DNA of 64,000 nucleotides from an uncultured Clostridia bacterium (GCA_934636105.1 CAKTZR010000011.1:35838-99837), one strand, 5' to 3'; numbered from the stretch's first letter, positions 15,558 to 24,804 are shown. A program made the numbers and translations. The notes: generated by a model from the sequence alone, not told the origin.

Positions 15558-16889
15558 ATGCAGAATCAAGGTATCCGCGACGCGCGCTCGCTGGGCACGC
15601 CGAAAATGCTCGTTCTGGGTCTCCAGCATATGTTCGCCATGTTCGGCGCAACCGTGCTCGTGCCCGCGCTGACGGGTCTTTCCGTCTCCGCGACACTGCT
15701 GTTCGCCGGCTTGGGCACGCTGTTCTTCCATTTCCTCACGAAGGGCAAGGTTCCGGCCTTCCTGGGCAGCTCGTTCGCGTATCTGGCCGGTTATGCCGCC
15801 ATCGCGCCAAACGGCGAAGCCGCGCTTCTCCCCTATGCCTGCGTCGGCGTTGCCGCTTCCGGCCTGCTGTATCTGATTCTGGCGGCGCTGGTGCGCGGCT
15901 TCGGCGCGAACCGCGTCATGCGCTTCTTCCCGCCCGTCGTCACCGGCCCGATCATCATCTGCATCGGCATGACGCTGGCCAACTCCGCCATCAATAACTG
16001 CACCGGCAGCTGGGATATCGCGCTGGTCGCCATCATCACGGTGGTCGTCTTCAACATCTGGGGCAAGGGCATGCTGCGCATCATCCCGATTCTGCTGGGC
16101 GTGCTCGTCTCCTATGCCTACGCCGCCGTCACCGGCCGCGTGGATTTCTCCGGCGTAGCCAACGCCGCGTGGATCGGCCTGCCGGTGAAGATGGAAAACA
16201 CCGTCTTCTCCCTCGTCGGCAACTGTGACATGAACCTGCTCGTCACCGCCATCATCGCCATCATGCCTATCGCGTTCGCGACGATGATTGAGCACATCGG
16301 CGATATCTGCGCCATCTCCTCCACCGTCGGCGAAAACTTCATCGCCGATCCTGGCCTGCACCGCACGCTGCTGGGCGACGGCCTCGCGACCTCTATCGCT
16401 TCCCTGTTCGGCGCGCCGGCCAACACCACCTATGGCGAGAACACCGGCGTTCTGGCGCTGACCCGCGTATATGATCCGCTGGTCATCCGTCTGGCCGCCG
16501 TCTACGCGATCATCGCGTCCTTCTGCCCGAAGTTCGCGGCGCTCGTCTCCGCCATGCCGACCGGCACCATCGGCGGCGTTTCCCTGATTCTGTATGGCAT
16601 GATTTCCGCCATCGGCGTGCGCAATCTGGTTGAAAATCAGGTGGACCTCTCCAAGAGCCGCAACGTCATCGTCGTCTCGCTGATTATCTCGCTGGCGCTG
16701 GGCATCACCTTCTCCGCCGCGAGCGCGATCACCTTCCATGTCGGCGAGTTCACGCTGAACTTCTCCGGTCTGGCCGTCGCCGCCATCGTCGGCATTGTGG
16801 TCAACGCCATCCTGCCGGGCAAGGATTACGACTTCCAGAATAACTACGAATACGGCAAGACGACCGAGGATCACGGGCAGATGCTGTAA
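15558..16889 (+). CDS. uraA: Uracil/xanthine permease family transporter
   Basis: A 443-residue NCS2 transporter with about 14 hydrophobic segments. It has the QHMFAMFGATVLVP helix-1 motif, the substrate-site helix AFATMIEHIGDICAISS (the conserved Glu after the MIEHI turn) and GAPANTTYGENTGVLALT. This pattern matches uracil permeases (UraA/PyrP) more than xanthine permeases. It imports uracil by proton symport. It converges with the pyr operon, a fitting salvage partner. AAAGGAG precedes the ATG. A family A repeat follows and supplies a hairpin plus T run as terminator. Confidence 0.9.
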   Translation: MQNQGIRDARSLGTPKMLVLGLQHMFAMFGATVLVPALTGLSVSATLLFAGLGTLFFHFLTKGKVPAFLGSSFAYLAGYAAIAPNGEAALLPYACVGVAASGLLYLILAALVRGFGANRVMRFFPPVVTGPIIICIGMTLANSAINNCTGSWDIALVAIITVVVFNIWGKGMLRIIPILLGVLVSYAYAAVTGRVDFSGVANAAWIGLPVKMENTVFSLVGNCDMNLLVTAIIAIMPIAFATMIEHIGDICAISSTVGENFIADPGLHRTLLGDGLATSIASLFGAPANTTYGENTGVLALTRVYDPLVIRLAAVYAIIASFCPKFAALVSAMPTGTIGGVSLILYGMISAIGVRNLVENQVDLSKSRNVIVVSLIISLALGITFSAASAITFHVGEFTLNFSGLAVAAIVGIVVNAILPGKDYDFQNNYEYGKTTEDHGQML

Positions 16890-16892
16890 GAC

Positions 16893-17120
16893 GACTCCTT
16901 CAGTCTCGCTTCGCTCGACAGCTCCCTCTGAGAGGGAGCCTTTTTTATATTTTCATAAAAACATGAGCGGATACTCCGCCGACTCGCCTTCTCCGTCTGC
17001 AAAGCTGACCGAGAGGGAACGTAAGCAACGCATCCGCCCAAGTTATTTGATTCAGTTGGCAGCTTATACCAAAAGCCTCCCTCCTTGAGGGAGGTGGCAG
17101 CGAAGCTGACGGAAGGAGTC
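16893..17120. repeat. Family A MITE-like repeat (copy 1), also acting as terminator
   Basis: Begins GACTCCTTC and ends GAAGGAGTC (terminal inverted repeat). Inside each end lies a GCTTCGC-type hairpin and a CTCCCTC/GAGGGAG stem. The left stem is followed by TTTTTTAT and can terminate uraA. The centre (about 100 bases) holds no gene. It fills the gap between the converging uraA and pyrD. Confidence 0.8.
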
Positions 17121-17125
17121 GCTCC

Positions 17126-18037
17126 TCAATATTCCTCCAGCGTCCCGACAAGCTCCTGCGCGCGCTGCACCTTCTGCCGGCCGCAGTACGCGTCCAGCTC
17201 GCGGATGATACGCGGGCAGGCAAAGGGATCGGTGAAATTCGCCGTGCCGACCATGACGGCCTGCGCGCCGCAGAGCATGAACGCCGCCGCGTCCTCGCCG
17301 GTTTCAATGCCGCCCATGCCGATAATCGGAATGTGAACCTTCTTCGCGCTCTGCCAGACCATGCGCAGCGCCACCGGGCGCACCGCCGGGCCGGACAGGC
17401 CGCCCGTATTGTTCGCCAGCACCATTTTCCGCTTGTTCACATCCACCGCAATGCCCGTCAGCGTGTTAATCATGGAAATCGCGTCCGCGCCCGCCTCCTC
17501 GGCGGCCAGCGCGTTTTCCGTGATATCCGATACGTTCGGGGTCAGCTTGACGATCAGCGGCTGCCTGGCTGCCGCCTTGACCGCCTTGGTGATGGCATAG
17601 ACACTCTCCGGCTTCACGCCGAAAGCCACGCCGCCCTCATGCACGTTCGGGCAGGAGATGTTCATTTCCAGCAGGTGTACGCCCGTGCCCGCCAGCCGCT
17701 CGGCCATCTGCACATACTGTTCCACGCTCGTGCCCGTGATGTTGGCAATCACGGCGACGTTTTTCGTCAGCAGCCACGGCAGGTCGTTTTCAATGAAGCT
17801 CTCCACGCCGGGATTTTGCAGGCCGACGCTGTTGAGCATGCCGCTCGGCGTTTCCGCAATGCGGGAAGGCGGGTTGCCCGTGCGCGGCAGAAGGCTGAGG
17901 CCCTTGACGGAAATGCCGCCCAGCTGGCCGATGTCGTACAGCTCGTCGTATTCGCGGCCAAAGCCGAACGTGCCGCTCGCCGCAATAATCGGGTTTTTGA
18001 GCTTCACGCCGCACAGATCGAGGGAAAGATCAGCCAC
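17126..18037 (-). CDS. pyrD: Dihydroorotate dehydrogenase B, catalytic subunit
   Basis: A 303-residue class 1B enzyme oxidising dihydroorotate to orotate with FMN; electrons pass to PyrK and NAD+. The catalytic Cys129 lies in MNISCPNV, as in the B type (class 2 enzymes use Ser). FMN contacts appear in AASGTFGFGREY, LANNTGGLSG and IGMGGIETGEDA. The start overlaps the pyrK stop by eight bases. It is the last gene of pyrRBCFKD. The family A repeat lies six bases beyond its end. Confidence 0.96.
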   Translation of the reverse strand: MADLSLDLCGVKLKNPIIAASGTFGFGREYDELYDIGQLGGISVKGLSLLPRTGNPPSRIAETPSGMLNSVGLQNPGVESFIENDLPWLLTKNVAVIANITGTSVEQYVQMAERLAGTGVHLLEMNISCPNVHEGGVAFGVKPESVYAITKAVKAAARQPLIVKLTPNVSDITENALAAEEAGADAISMINTLTGIAVDVNKRKMVLANNTGGLSGPAVRPVALRMVWQSAKKVHIPIIGMGGIETGEDAAAFMLCGAQAVMVGTANFTDPFACPRIIRELDAYCGRQKVQRAQELVGTLEEY

Positions 18038-18800
18038 GCAGACACACCTCCTTCGCGTCGAACACCGGGCCGTCCTTGCAGACGCGCGCGTAATGCCAGC
18101 CGCCGTCCGCCTGCATGAGCTTCACATTACAGCCCAGACACGCGCCAATGCCGCAGCCCATCCGCTCCTCCAGCGAGAGCTGACACGGCACATCGTATTT
18201 TGCGCAGAGCGCCTGCACCGCCGCCAGCATCGGCGTCGGCCCGCAGGCCATCACAATATCCGGCTTGCGCGCCAAAATCGCCGCTTCCAGTGGCTTCGTC
18301 ACCAGCGCGCGCTCGCCCAGCGAGCCGTCGTCGCTGACCGCCGTCACCGCGCAGGGCGCCTGCGTCAGGCCATAGGCATGCGCCGCTGTGCGGAAGCCGA
18401 AGAAAGCGCGGCTTTCCTGCGTCGCGAACGCATCCATCGCGCAGCAGATCGGCGCAACGCCCACGCCGCCGCCGACAAAGTAGACGCACGCCGCACCCCT
18501 GCCGTCAAAGCCCGTGCCCAGCGGGCCGAGCACGCGGATCGTCTCCCCCGGCTTGCAGGCGCAGAGCATCTGCGTGCCCGCGCCCTTGGGCTGAATCGCC
18601 AGCGTCAGCGTGCCCGCCGCCGCATCCGCCGCCATCAGGCTGATGGGACGGCGCAGTACGTGGCCGCTGTCCGGCACAAGCATGTGGATGAACTGCCCCG
18701 CTTGGGCCTGCGCCGCAATCTCCGGCGCGGAAAGGATGATGCGCACCAGCTCCTGCGCCAGCGGCTCACATTGAAGCACGCGCGCGGTCGTATCCTGCAT
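18030..18800 (-). CDS. pyrK: Dihydroorotate dehydrogenase electron-transfer subunit
   Basis: A 256-residue FAD/[2Fe-2S] protein of the ferredoxin reductase type that passes electrons from PyrD to NAD+. The FAD site is LRRPISL (49-55), the nucleotide-binding segment is VGGGVGVAPI and the cluster ligands are Cys216, Cys221, Cys224 and Cys241. It overlaps pyrD by eight bases and follows pyrF by 12 bases, so it is translationally linked. Confidence 0.95.
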   Translation of the reverse strand: MQDTTARVLQCEPLAQELVRIILSAPEIAAQAQAGQFIHMLVPDSGHVLRRPISLMAADAAAGTLTLAIQPKGAGTQMLCACKPGETIRVLGPLGTGFDGRGAACVYFVGGGVGVAPICCAMDAFATQESRAFFGFRTAAHAYGLTQAPCAVTAVSDDGSLGERALVTKPLEAAILARKPDIVMACGPTPMLAAVQALCAKYDVPCQLSLEERMGCGIGACLGCNVKLMQADGGWHYARVCKDGPVFDAKEVCLRG

Positions 18801-18812
18801 ATCCGCTCCTCC

Positions 18813-19751
18813 TTACTTGATGGCCTTGCCGACGGCCGCAAGGCTGCCCGCAAGGTCTTCCTTCATGCGCAGGGCTTCCTCCCGCGCGGCCACGTCAAAG
18901 GCGACGTTTTCGCGCTTCTTCCACGCGCAGAGAATCGAGCGGGACGCGTTGACGATCGCGCCGTTGCCGTTCGCGTCGAAGCAGCCCGCGATATCCGTGC
19001 CCTTCGCGCCCTGCGCGCCGTAGCCCGGCACGAGGAAGAACGTGTGCGGCATGCGCGCGCGCAGTTCAACACCCTGCTGCGGATAGGTCGCGCCGACGAC
19101 CGCGCCGACGGCAGAATAGCCGCTCTCGCCGCGCGTCTCCTTGCCCCATTCCTCCACCAGATCGGCGACCGCCTGATACAGCGTGCGCCCGTCCTCAAAG
19201 CGCATATCCTGAAGCTGGCCGGAGGAAGGATTGCTCGTCTTCACCAGCACGAATACGCCCGTTCCGTTGTCGCGGCACGCGTCGGTGAAGGGCTTGATGC
19301 CGTCCACGCCGAGATACGGGTTGATGGTCGCAATGTCCGCGCCGAAGGCGGTCTGCGCGCCGTCCGGCATGTCCGTTTTGCCGACGTAGGCGTTGGCATA
19401 GCAGGCCGCCGTCGCGCCGATGTCGTTGCGCTTCACGTCCGCCATCACGATGAGACCCTTTTCCTGCGCGTAGCGGATGGTCTTTTCATAGACCGCCATG
19501 CCTGCCGGACCGTACATTTCATAATACGCCACCTGCACCTTGACCGCCGGCACGATATCGCAGAGCGCGTCGATCAGCCGCACGTTATAGGCGTAAACGG
19601 CTTTCGCCGCGTCTTCAAAGGAGTGAATGCCATCGGGCAGAACCGCCTGCACGAATTTTTCCGGCAGATATTCAATGCGGGTATCAAGGCCCGCGACGGT
19701 CGGGTTTTTGAGTTCAGAGATTCTCTGAGCCAGTCGTTCCATGATATTCAT
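18813..19751 (-). CDS. pyrF: Orotidine 5'-phosphate decarboxylase (type 2)
   Basis: A 312-residue member of the longer OMP decarboxylase subfamily. The catalytic Lys/Asp tetrad region is MADVKRNDIG. Phosphate binding lies near GAVVGATYPQ and FFLVPGYGAQG. It makes UMP from OMP. The start is ATG 19751 (MNIMERLAQRI), where AAAGGTG provides the ribosome site; the longer open frame runs through a family B repeat and is not used. The repeat separates it from pyrC, the only sizeable gap in the operon. Confidence 0.95.
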   Translation of the reverse strand: MNIMERLAQRISELKNPTVAGLDTRIEYLPEKFVQAVLPDGIHSFEDAAKAVYAYNVRLIDALCDIVPAVKVQVAYYEMYGPAGMAVYEKTIRYAQEKGLIVMADVKRNDIGATAACYANAYVGKTDMPDGAQTAFGADIATINPYLGVDGIKPFTDACRDNGTGVFVLVKTSNPSSGQLQDMRFEDGRTLYQAVADLVEEWGKETRGESGYSAVGAVVGATYPQQGVELRARMPHTFFLVPGYGAQGAKGTDIAGCFDANGNGAIVNASRSILCAWKKRENVAFDVAAREEALRMKEDLAGSLAAVGKAIK

Positions 19752-19767
19752 AGCTATATCACCTTTC

Positions 19768-19936
19768 TTGGGGCTTTGCCCCAAACCCCAGCAGGGAACG
19801 TGTTCCCTGCACCCTTTCTTCGCTTCGCGGCGTTCTATCGCCGCCTGACTCTTTCCTCCCATGGACCGCATTGCGGTCCATGAAGCGGGAGGTGTCGGAA
19901 CCTCAGGTTCCGACCAGAGTTTGAGGCGGAGCCTCA
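19768..19936. repeat. Family B palindromic repeat cluster (copy 2)
   Basis: A chain of short palindromes: GGGGCTTTGCCCC, CAGGGAACgtGTTCCCTG, a CCATGGACCGCA/TGCGGTCCATG hairpin, CGGAACCTCAGGTTCCG and TTGAGGCGGAGCCTCAA. It fills the pyrC-pyrF gap and its end overlaps the pyrC stop codon. Confidence 0.7.
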
Positions 19937-21220
19937 ATCGTTCCCCTTATAAGCGGTCTTTCCGCCGACCAGCGTCAGCTCAATTTCGCCAAAGTAGCGC
20001 CTGCCGTCAAACGGCGTGTTCTTGCCGCGGGAAAGGAATTTGCTCACGTCCACCACGATTTCCCTGTCCGGGTCGAAGACCACCACGTCCGCCGCGCTGC
20101 CGATGGAAAGATTGCCGCCCGCAACGCCCAGCAGCTTGGCCGGGCGCACGCTCATCCGCTCAATCAGGTCGGAAAGCGTCATTTTGCCGGATTTCACCAG
20201 CATGCTGTTGCTGATGCAGAAGGCCGTCTCAAACCCGCTGATGCCGCTCGCCGCCAGATGGAACTCGCAGCGCTTCTCGTCCTCGTGGTGCGGCGCATGG
20301 TCAGTCGCAATCACGTCGATCGTGCCGTCGCACAGGCCCTCGATGCAGGCCAGCCTGTCCGCTTCCTCGCGCAGCGGCGGATTCACACGGCAGCGGCTGT
20401 CGTAACCAATCACCCACTCGTCCGTCGCGCCGATGTAGTGCGGCGTGGTCTCCGCCGTCACGCGGACGCCGCGCGCCTTCGCTTCGCGCACCAGCTGCAC
20501 GCCGCCGCGCGTAGAGACGTGGCACAGGTGAATCCGCTTGCCCTCCGCTTCCGCAACCAGAATATCGCGGGCAATCATCACTTCTTCCGCCGCGCGCGTG
20601 ATGCCCGGCAGGCCCAGCTTTGTGGAAACAAAGCCCTCGTTCATCACGCCGTCGCCGACGAGGTTCTTATCCTCGCTGTGGCTCATGATGAACAGGCCGA
20701 AGTGGTCGGCATACTGCATCGCCAGCCGGAACAGGTTCGAATTCGCCACCGGCTGACCGTCGTCGGAAATCGCGATGATCCCCGCTTCCTTCATCCGGCC
20801 GATTTCCGCCATTTCCACGCCGTTCAAGCCCTTGGAAACCGCGCCGACCGGGTAGACGTGTACGCCGCTGCCCTGCGTCTCGGCCTTTTCGATGATGTAG
20901 CGCGTCACCGCCGCGTTGTCGTTGACCGGCTTGGTATTGGGCATGCAGCAGACCGCCGTGAAGCCGCCGTGCGCCGCCGCGCGCGTGCCGGAGATGATGT
21001 CTTCCTTGTATTCCTGGCCGGGGTCGCGCAGATGGCAGTGCATGTCGATAAAGCCCGGCGCGACGACCTTGCCCGCCGCGTCGTAGACCCTCGCGCTCTC
21101 ATCCGAGAGCTTTTCACCGATTGCCGCGATTTTTCCATCCTCAATCAGCACATCCGCAACCCGATCCATGCCGTTGGCCGGATCGATCACACGGCCGCCG
21201 CGAATCAAAACCTTTTCCAT
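19934..21220 (-). CDS. pyrC: Dihydroorotase
   Basis: A 428-residue amidohydrolase of the long (class I) type, cyclising carbamoyl-aspartate. Zinc ligands are seen in FIDMHCHLRDPG, then IMSHSED, HLCHVST and the catalytic Asp in ATDHAPHH. The ATG at 21220 overlaps the TGA of pyrB by one base (TGATG), so the two genes are translationally coupled; the GTG one codon earlier is less likely. The 3' end runs into the family B repeat. Confidence 0.96.
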   Translation of the reverse strand: MEKVLIRGGRVIDPANGMDRVADVLIEDGKIAAIGEKLSDESARVYDAAGKVVAPGFIDMHCHLRDPGQEYKEDIISGTRAAAHGGFTAVCCMPNTKPVNDNAAVTRYIIEKAETQGSGVHVYPVGAVSKGLNGVEMAEIGRMKEAGIIAISDDGQPVANSNLFRLAMQYADHFGLFIMSHSEDKNLVGDGVMNEGFVSTKLGLPGITRAAEEVMIARDILVAEAEGKRIHLCHVSTRGGVQLVREAKARGVRVTAETTPHYIGATDEWVIGYDSRCRVNPPLREEADRLACIEGLCDGTIDVIATDHAPHHEDEKRCEFHLAASGISGFETAFCISNSMLVKSGKMTLSDLIERMSVRPAKLLGVAGGNLSIGSAADVVVFDPDREIVVDVSKFLSRGKNTPFDGRRYFGEIELTLVGGKTAYKGND

Positions 21221-22140
21221 CACGCATTCTCCCTTCTGGTGAGCATGTACAGCAGCGCCATGCGCACGGCCACGCCGCTTTCAACCTGTTGAGTGATGAC
21301 CGACTGGCCGCAGTCCGCGACGCTCGAAGCGATTTCCACGCCGCGGTTCATCGGGCCGGGGTGCATGACCAGCGCGTTTTTCTTTGCCAGCGCCAGCCGC
21401 TCCGGCGTGATTTCCCAATGGTCGCAGTATTCCGCCACGGAGGGGAACAGCCCCTTCTGCTGGCGCTCGCGCTGAATGCGCAGGCCCATCACCACGTCCG
21501 CGTCTTCGCAGGCGTCCTCAATCGTCGGGGCGACGGTGCAGCCCAGCGCCTCCACATGCACGGGCATCAGCGTCGGCGGCGCGCAGAGCACGACCTTCGC
21601 GCCCATCGTCGTCAGGCCGTAGATATCGCTGCGCGCCACGCGGGAATGCGTCACGTCGCCGCAGATGGCGATCTTCGCGCCCTCCAGCCCGCCGAGGTGC
21701 TCCCGCATCGTCAGCATGTCCAGAAGCGCCTGCGTCGGATGCTCGTTCATGCCGTCGCCCGCGTTGATGACGCTCGCCTTCACGTGCTTGGCCAGCAGCG
21801 TCGGCGCGCCGCTCATCGGGTGGCGGATGATAATCACATCCGTACCCATCTGGTCGAGCGTCACGCCGGTGTCGATCAGCGTTTCGCCCTTCGCCACGCT
21901 CGACGCGCTCGCGGAGATGTTCGCCGCCGCGGCGGACATGTATTTGCTCGCCAGCTCGAAAGACATGCGCGTGCGCGTGGAGTTTTCATAAAACAGCGTC
22001 ACGATGGATTTGCCCTGCAAATGCGCCGTCTTTTTGTTGTTTGAACGGACAACCTGACGCATCATCAGCGCCGTGTCGAGAATGGAGGTGATCTCCTCGC
22101 GGCTCACGCCGTCAAGGCCCAACAGATCCTTTCGCTTCAT
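21220..22140 (-). CDS. pyrB: Aspartate carbamoyltransferase, catalytic chain
   Basis: A 306-residue ATCase catalytic chain. The carbamoyl phosphate motif Ser54-Thr-Arg-Thr-Arg58 lies in FYENSTRTRMSFE, with HPTQALLD and MHPGPMNRG. No pyrI follows, as in Bacillus where PyrB is unregulated. I choose ATG 22140: the AGGAG site lies nine bases before it, while the GTG six bases earlier is too close. It begins just after pyrR ends. Confidence 0.96.
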   Translation of the reverse strand: MKRKDLLGLDGVSREEITSILDTALMMRQVVRSNNKKTAHLQGKSIVTLFYENSTRTRMSFELASKYMSAAAANISASASSVAKGETLIDTGVTLDQMGTDVIIIRHPMSGAPTLLAKHVKASVINAGDGMNEHPTQALLDMLTMREHLGGLEGAKIAICGDVTHSRVARSDIYGLTTMGAKVVLCAPPTLMPVHVEALGCTVAPTIEDACEDADVVMGLRIQRERQQKGLFPSVAEYCDHWEITPERLALAKKNALVMHPGPMNRGVEIASSVADCGQSVITQQVESGVAVRMALLYMLTRRENA

Positions 22141-22142
22141 GC

Positions 22143-22703
22143 TCACTCGCTCCTTTTGTCATAGAGGACGACGCTCATATCGCCGTCAAATTCCGGCACG
22201 CGCACGCCAACCAGCTCGTTTTTGCTCGTCGGCAGGTTTTTTCCGACGTAATCCGCGCGAATCGGCAGTTCCCTGTGGCCGCGATCCACCATCACCGCCA
22301 GCTGGATGCAGCTCGGCCGTCCCATGTCGCAGATCGCGTCCATCGCGGCGCGCGCCGTGCGCCCGGAAAAGAGCACGTCGTCCACCATCACGATGCGGGC
22401 GTCCTGCACCTGAAACGGCAGGTCGGTTGCGTTGACAACCGGGTGTTCGGAGAGGATGGAGAGGTCGTCGCGGTAGAACGTGATATCCAGCACGCCCAGC
22501 GGCAGTTTCACGCCCTCCACCTGCTCGATGATCTCCCGAATCATCTTCGCCAGCGTCACACCCCTGCGCTGAATGCCCACCAGCCGGAGGTTGTCCACGC
22601 CGTCGTTGTTTTCGATGATTTCATGCGCAATGCGCCGCAGCGCGCGCTTCATGGCGTTTTCATCCATGATGTCGGCTTTGAATTTGAGCTTTGAGGTATC
22701 CAT
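22143..22703 (-). CDS. pyrR: PyrR, UMP-dependent pyr attenuation regulator / uracil phosphoribosyltransferase
   Basis: A 186-residue PRTase-fold protein with the PRPP loop VMVDDVLFSGRTARAA, GIQRRGVTLA and the C-terminal KNELVGVRVPEFDG. With UMP it binds a stem-loop in the pyr leader and favours termination. It is the first gene of the operon. The leader upstream carries a matching binding loop and a terminator, but a family A repeat of 173 bases lies between that terminator and this gene. Confidence 0.95.
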   Translation of the reverse strand: MDTSKLKFKADIMDENAMKRALRRIAHEIIENNDGVDNLRLVGIQRRGVTLAKMIREIIEQVEGVKLPLGVLDITFYRDDLSILSEHPVVNATDLPFQVQDARIVMVDDVLFSGRTARAAMDAICDMGRPSCIQLAVMVDRGHRELPIRADYVGKNLPTSKNELVGVRVPEFDGDMSVVLYDKRSE

Positions 22704-22740
22704 GCTTTGCCTTCCTCTCTTGCTATTGATCGTTCCTTTT

Positions 22741-22913
22741 AACTCCTTCCGTCACAACTTCGTTGTGCCACCTCCCTCAAAGAGGGAGGCTTTTGGTATA
22801 CGTTTTTCTTTCAGATAAACACATTTCTGCAAAATATGTTTTGCTGAACAGGCTTCTTATACCTCAAGGCTCCCTCTTAGAGGGAGCTGTCAGCGAAGCT
22901 GACTGAAGGAGTT
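22741..22913. repeat. Family A MITE-like repeat (copy 2)
   Basis: Perfect terminal repeat AACTCCTTC...GAAGGAGTT. Left half has a CACAACTTCGTTGTG hairpin and a CCTCCCTC/GAGGGAGG stem; right half has GCTCCCTC/GAGGGAGC and CAGCGAAGCTG. It sits between the attenuator terminator and pyrR, lengthening the leader. Confidence 0.85.
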
Positions 22914-22917
22914 GCAT

Positions 22918-22951
22918 AAAAAATGCCCCGTTCCGGAGTTCGGAACAGGGC
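22918..22951 (-). terminator. Attenuator terminator of the pyr leader
   Basis: Reverse-strand stem GCCCTGTTCCG/CGGAACGGGGC followed by ATTTTTT. It lies upstream of pyrR, so it is a regulated terminator. Confidence 0.8.
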
Positions 22952-23040
22952 AAACAAAGGGGTATACTTTCCCTTTTACCACGCATTTGCCGCCTTGCCG
23001 ACCTCACGGGATCGAATTAAAGGCTTATTTTCTTATCAGC
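22952..23040 (-). promoter_or_regulatory. PyrR-binding leader of the pyr operon
   Basis: The leader RNA contains GATCCCGTGAGGTCGGCAAGG (about 22993-23012), matching the PyrR loop ARUCCNGNGAGGYU with few differences, flanked by complementary arms. UMP-bound PyrR would hold this anti-antiterminator and allow the downstream terminator to form. The overall scheme is known from Bacillus; here only one such leader is visible. Confidence 0.75.
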
Positions 23041-23043
23041 GTG

Positions 23044-23072
23044 ATTGTATCACCTTTTAGGGAATCCGTCAA
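23044..23072 (-). promoter_or_regulatory. Promoter of the pyr operon
   Basis: Reverse-strand TTGACG (23067-23072), 17-base spacer, TACAAT (23044-23049). The -35 overlaps the stop codon of hcp. Confidence 0.8.
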
Positions 23073-24652
23073 TTCCCGTTTTTTTCTTTTTGCTCCAAAA
23101 TCGCCCTCAAATCCTTCTCCGGCGTATCTGTCGGATGCAGATGAAAGGTCTTCACCAGCGTATCCAGCACGCCCGGCGAAACAAACGCGGGCAGGGTCGG
23201 CCCCAGGTAGATATTTTGAATGCCCAGCGCAAGCAGCGTCAGCAGAATGCAGACCGCTTTCTGCTCGTACCACGACAGCACGAGCGTCAGCGGCAGGTCG
23301 TTCACCCCGCAATCAAACGCCTTGGCCAGTGCCAGCGCAATTTCAATGGCGCTGTATGCGTCGTTGCATTGTCCGCAGTCCAGAATGCGCGGAATGCCGT
23401 CGATCTCGCCCAAATCCAGATCGTTGATCCGGTATTTGCCGCAGGCCAGCGTCAGGATGAGCGTATCCGGCGGCGTGAGCTTGGCGAAATCGGTGTAATA
23501 GCTTCGCCCCGGCGCAGCGCCGTCACAGCCGCCGATCAGGAAAAAGTGCCGAATTCTTCCTTTCTTCACCAGCCGGACGATCTTTTCCGCCTGGGCCAGC
23601 ACCGCGTTGTGCGCAAAGCCCGTCGTCACCGTGCTTCCGCCGTTCATGCCCGTCATGTGCTTGTCCTCGTCGTATCCGCCGCAGGCCAGCGCCTTTTTGA
23701 TGACGGGCGTAAAATCCTTGTCTTCGCCGATATGCACCAGCTCCGGGTACGAAACGACCGACGTGGTAAAGACCCGGTCGCAGTAACTCTGCCGAACGGG
23801 CATCAGGCAGTTCGTCGTAAACAGGATCGGCGCGGGGATGTTGTGAAACTCGGATTGCTGGTTCTGCCAGCCCGTGCCGAAATTGCCCTTGAGCTGCGGA
23901 TAGGCTTTCAGCTTGGGATAGCCGTGCGCGGGCAGCATCTCGCTGTGGGTATAGACGTTGATGCCCTTCCCCTTCGTCTGCTCCAGCAGCAGTTTGAGGT
24001 CATGCAGATCATGGCCGCTCACGACGATAAACGGCCCTTTCTCAATCGTCAGCGGCACCTCTGTCGGCACGGGATCGCCGTAGGCCTCGGTGTGCGCCGC
24101 GTCGAGCAGTCTCATGCAGTTCAAATTGACCTCGCCCGTTTTCAGCACCAGCGCAAGCAGCTTGTCGGGCGTTTTCTCCCCGCCAATCGCGGTCAGCGCT
24201 TCATAAAAGAACGCGTTCACCCGTTCATCCGTCTTGCCCAAAATGCGCGCGTGATACGCATACGCCGCCATGCCCTTGAGGCCAAACAGAATCAGCGATT
24301 TGAGCGAGCGAATATCCTCGTCCGCTTCCCAAAGCCTGCGCAAATCGCCGTTTTCCACCGTTCCGGCGGCAATGCGCGCCTTTTCCGCTTCAATCTCGTT
24401 TTTCAGCTTTTCAATCGTCTCGTTGTTAAAGTTCACATTCGTGATTGTTGTGAACAGCCCCTTGAGCATCAGCTCGTCCGTCTGCGCCGTGCGTTTCCCC
24501 GCTTGGGCCGCCCTGGCCAGGCCGATCAGTGCGCCGATCAATTCATCCTGCGCGTTGGCCGTATCCGCCTTTTTGCCGCAAACGCCTACCCTGCCCTCGC
24601 AGCCCGTGTTGTGCGCCGTCTGCTGACACTGAAAGCAAAACATTTCCCCCAT
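23069..24652 (-). CDS. hcp: Hybrid-cluster protein (hydroxylamine/NO reductase)
   Basis: A 527-residue prismane protein. The N-terminal cluster ligands are Cys6, Cys9, Cys18 and Cys25 (CX2CX8CX6C, the anaerobe type). Hybrid-cluster ligands are visible in VVSGHDLHD, TTNCLMP, GGCDGAAPGRSYY, LACGKYRIND and LDCGQCNDAYS. It reduces hydroxylamine or NO and protects against nitrosative stress. No hcr reductase is adjacent. The upstream region contains the palindrome CTTTCATGAAAG (24728-24739), a possible operator I cannot assign. Its end overlaps the pyr promoter. Confidence 0.96.
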   Translation of the reverse strand: MGEMFCFQCQQTAHNTGCEGRVGVCGKKADTANAQDELIGALIGLARAAQAGKRTAQTDELMLKGLFTTITNVNFNNETIEKLKNEIEAEKARIAAGTVENGDLRRLWEADEDIRSLKSLILFGLKGMAAYAYHARILGKTDERVNAFFYEALTAIGGEKTPDKLLALVLKTGEVNLNCMRLLDAAHTEAYGDPVPTEVPLTIEKGPFIVVSGHDLHDLKLLLEQTKGKGINVYTHSEMLPAHGYPKLKAYPQLKGNFGTGWQNQQSEFHNIPAPILFTTNCLMPVRQSYCDRVFTTSVVSYPELVHIGEDKDFTPVIKKALACGGYDEDKHMTGMNGGSTVTTGFAHNAVLAQAEKIVRLVKKGRIRHFFLIGGCDGAAPGRSYYTDFAKLTPPDTLILTLACGKYRINDLDLGEIDGIPRILDCGQCNDAYSAIEIALALAKAFDCGVNDLPLTLVLSWYEQKAVCILLTLLALGIQNIYLGPTLPAFVSPGVLDTLVKTFHLHPTDTPEKDLRAILEQKEKNGN

Positions 24653-24775
24653 ATTCTTCCTCCCAACTTTTTCTGTTCAAGCGTATTCTGCCGAAATCAA
24701 GCGGGTTTATGCTCCATCCCCAAAACCTTTCATGAAAGCCTCTGTTATCATCATTTTTTATCATCTTTCGTTCCA

Positions 24776-24804
24776 TTGCTTTTCCCCTTTCCGTGTGCTA
24801 CACT
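24776..24804 (+). promoter_or_regulatory. Promoter of the NSS transporter gene
   Basis: TTGCTT (24776-24781), 17-base spacer, TACACT (24799-24804). Confidence 0.6.

Noticed and set aside
24728..24739. CTTTCATGAAAG upstream of hcp considered as a named regulator site
   Set aside because: A 12-base palindrome but no match to a consensus I can state with confidence; recorded only in the hcp entry.
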